From Rhodanobacter fulvus Jip2 (GTDB taxonomy: Bacteria > Pseudomonadota > Gammaproteobacteria > Xanthomonadales > Rhodanobacteraceae): a DNA stretch of 36,486 bases. The position numbers were made by a program, and so were the translations under genes. Shown one piece after another: positions 35,551 to 36,486 of this stretch (positions are counted from its first letter, which is position 1; the number at the start of each line of letters is the position of its first letter). Under the pieces are notes generated by a model. The model did not search any database, was not told the DNA's origin, and was given only the letters and a program-made list of their open reading frames with translations. The stretch lies in contig NZ_AJXU01000058.1 of NCBI RefSeq assembly GCF_000264315.1, positions 1 through 36,486 on the forward strand, written 5' to 3'.

Positions 35551-35578
35551 GTATTACGATGTTCGCCACCAGTAATAC
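35551..35578 (+). promoter_or_regulatory. Candidate VapB operator (inverted repeat)
   Basis: GTATTAC at 35551-35557 and GTAATAC at 35572-35578 form a perfect 7-bp inverted repeat with a 14-bp spacer. That gives a centre-to-centre distance of 21 bp, two helical turns. It ends about 14 bp before the antitoxin ATG and overlaps the ribosome-site approach, as expected for autoregulation by a VapB/VapC complex. TATTAC within it could also serve as a -10 box. Confidence 0.55.
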
Positions 35579-35592
35579 TTTTGGAGAGTCCC

Positions 35593-35865
35593 ATGAGATC
35601 CACGCTTACCAGCAAGGGCCAGGTGACTGTGCCGAAGAAGTACCGCGACTATCTCGGCCTGCGGCCGGGGGCATCGGTGGGGTTTTCGTTGGGTGCGCAT
35701 GGTGAAGTCATCGTCGCCTCCGCGGATGCCCCCAAGCCTGGCCGTGGCAACAAACGTCGCTTCGATGCGCTGCGCGGCACACTCGACACCGGCAAGACGA
35801 CTGATGAGTTGATGCGCCTGCTACGCGGTTACGATGCCGATGCCCGCGATCCCGGCCTGAAATGA
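35593..35865 (+). CDS. vapB: AbrB/MazE-type antitoxin (VapB family)
   Basis: This is a 90-aa antitoxin with an N-terminal swapped-hairpin AbrB DNA-binding domain: MRSTLTSKGQVTVPKKYRDYLGLRPG and so on through GFSLGAHGEVIVASAD. A C-terminal tail (ALRGTLDTGKTTDELMRLLRGYDAD) matches VapB tails that block the toxin active site. GGAGAG 6 nt before the ATG sets the start at 35593; a TTG at 35581 lacks support. It overlaps the toxin gene by 4 nt (ATGA). A palindrome directly upstream is its probable operator. Confidence 0.93.
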   Translation: MRSTLTSKGQVTVPKKYRDYLGLRPGASVGFSLGAHGEVIVASADAPKPGRGNKRRFDALRGTLDTGKTTDELMRLLRGYDADARDPGLK

Positions 35866-36269
35866 TCCTGGTGGATACCTGCATTCTGCTTGACGTGGTG
35901 CAGAATGATCCGCGCTGGGGCGATTGGTCGCAGACGCAACTGGAACACGCTGTTGAGCATGGCGGGCTGACGATCAACCCGATCGTCTACGCCGAGTTTT
36001 CGGTTTGGTACGACGACATGAACCTGCTCGAGCGCACATTGTCCGACTTCGGCGTGAACTACGAAGAGCTGCCGCGTGACGCCCTGTTCCTTGCCGGCAA
36101 GGCATTCCGTCAGTACCGCGCGAGGCGCGGGACACGGGCCAGCGTGTTGCCGGACTTCTTCATCGGCGCGCATGCCGCCGTGCGGGAAATACCGATATTG
36201 ACGCGCGATATCGCACGCTTTCGCACTTACTTCCCGAGTGTCGCCTTGCTCGCGCCACCCGAAGCTTGA
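35862..36269 (+). CDS. vapC: PIN-domain toxin VapC
   Basis: VapC toxins are Mg2+-dependent RNases that cleave tRNA or rRNA and arrest growth unless bound by VapB. The 135-aa protein has the acidic quartet of PIN domains: Asp5 (MILVDTCILLD), Glu in NPIVYAEFSVW, Asp in LPDFFIGAHA and Asp in LTRDIARFRTYFP. It ends with the expected ALLAPPEA-like tail. All acidic residues are present, so it is probably active. It is coupled to vapB by ATGA. It stands inside a glycan gene cluster, 2 nt before the next glycosyltransferase gene. The pair may help keep the accessory locus in the genome. Confidence 0.94.
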   Translation: MILVDTCILLDVVQNDPRWGDWSQTQLEHAVEHGGLTINPIVYAEFSVWYDDMNLLERTLSDFGVNYEELPRDALFLAGKAFRQYRARRGTRASVLPDFFIGAHAAVREIPILTRDIARFRTYFPSVALLAPPEA

Positions 36270-36271
36270 CC

Positions 36272-36486
36272 ATGCGCATCGCTTTCCTGTGCAAACGCCG
36301 CTACATGGGCAAGGACGTCATCGCCGACCGTTACGCGCGGTTGTATGAGATCCCTTTCCAACTGGCTCGACTGGGCCACGATGTACGCGGGTTCTGCCTC
36401 AGCTATCAAGGCCACGACGAGGGGCAGTGGGAGCATGACGCGGCGCCGGGAAGACTGACGTGGGAGCGACGTCCCCCCGCATTGAG
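36272..36486 (+). CDS. Glycosyltransferase, N-terminal fragment (runs off the window)
   Basis: The start ATG at 36272 is 2 nt past the vapC stop, and the frame stays open to the window edge (71 codons). The visible part, MRIAFLCKRRYMGKDVIADR, YARLYEIPFQLARLGHDVRG and FCLSYQGHDEGQW, resembles the N-terminal domain of GT4 glycosyltransferases from surface polysaccharide loci. The IPFQLARLGHDV stretch is the usual start of the acceptor domain. Function and length cannot be judged from the fragment. Confidence 0.72.
   Translation, partial: MRIAFLCKRRYMGKDVIADRYARLYEIPFQLARLGHDVRGFCLSYQGHDEGQWEHDAAPGRLTWERRPPAL

Noticed and set aside
36459..36480. GTGGGAGCGACGTCC at the window end as a REP
   Set aside because: Only the first part resembles the REP arm and it sits in an open coding frame; a chance match is more likely.

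Overview
The window is GC-rich chromosomal DNA from a gammaproteobacterium. Its gene content and order (recA-recX-alaS-csrA-tRNA-Ser, mutS, phoH-ybeY-corC), its dense REP palindromes with a RAYT-type REP transposase, and its type IV pilin genes beside GT-C/TPR membrane proteins suggest a member of the Xanthomonadales (Lysobacterales), most likely Rhodanobacteraceae (Rhodanobacter/Dyella-like). That placement is inference from content and style, not from a search.

Region 1 (1-6969, all genes on the minus strand): a conserved housekeeping block. In transcription order it reads LytTR-type membrane regulator, pncC (CinA C-terminal type), recA, recX, alaS, csrA, tRNA-Ser(GCU). It matches the ancient pncC-recA-recX-alaS-csrA-serV order of enteric bacteria. 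The tRNA 3' end sits in a perfect 32-bp inverted repeat and is echoed by two 52-nt partial copies.

Region 2 (7038-17262, mostly plus strand): a predicted Tat-exported, bicovalent-flavin oxidoreductase, mutS, an Hsp15-like S4 protein (minus), then phoH-ybeY-corC. A DUF4105/Lnb_N membrane protein follows where lnt stands in the classical ybeZ-ybeY-ybeX-lnt operon, and then corA. A REP pair has been absorbed into the ybeY reading frame.

Region 3 (17263-20198): a frameshifted RAYT transposase surrounded by REP palindromes, and a secreted S9 prolyl-oligopeptidase-type peptidase on the minus strand.

Region 4 (20479-25889): two type IV major-pilin paralogues, each with a sigma-54-like -24/-12 element. 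A strong terminator follows, then two overlapping paralogous GT-C-like membrane/TPR proteins that are candidates for pilin glycosylation. The second carries REP-derived sequence at two places inside its coding region.

Region 5 (26240-36486): a surface glycan locus. It holds a PglK-like ABC flippase, a polysaccharide pyruvyl transferase, a GlfT-like GT2, a GT4, a fused cytidylyltransferase-SDR reductase resembling the Haemophilus Bcs1 CDP-ribitol synthase, a TagF/Bcs3-like polyol-phosphate transferase, UDP-galactopyranose mutase, a VapBC toxin-antitoxin pair with a candidate operator, and the start of another glycosyltransferase. Base composition falls abruptly inside the 3' end of the ABC transporter gene and climbs back gradually over the next few kilobases, which marks a horizontally acquired cassette. 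Together these genes predict a galactofuranose-containing glycan carrying polyol (probably ribitol) phosphate, possibly pyruvylated, made by a Gram-negative cell and encoded next to the pilin genes.
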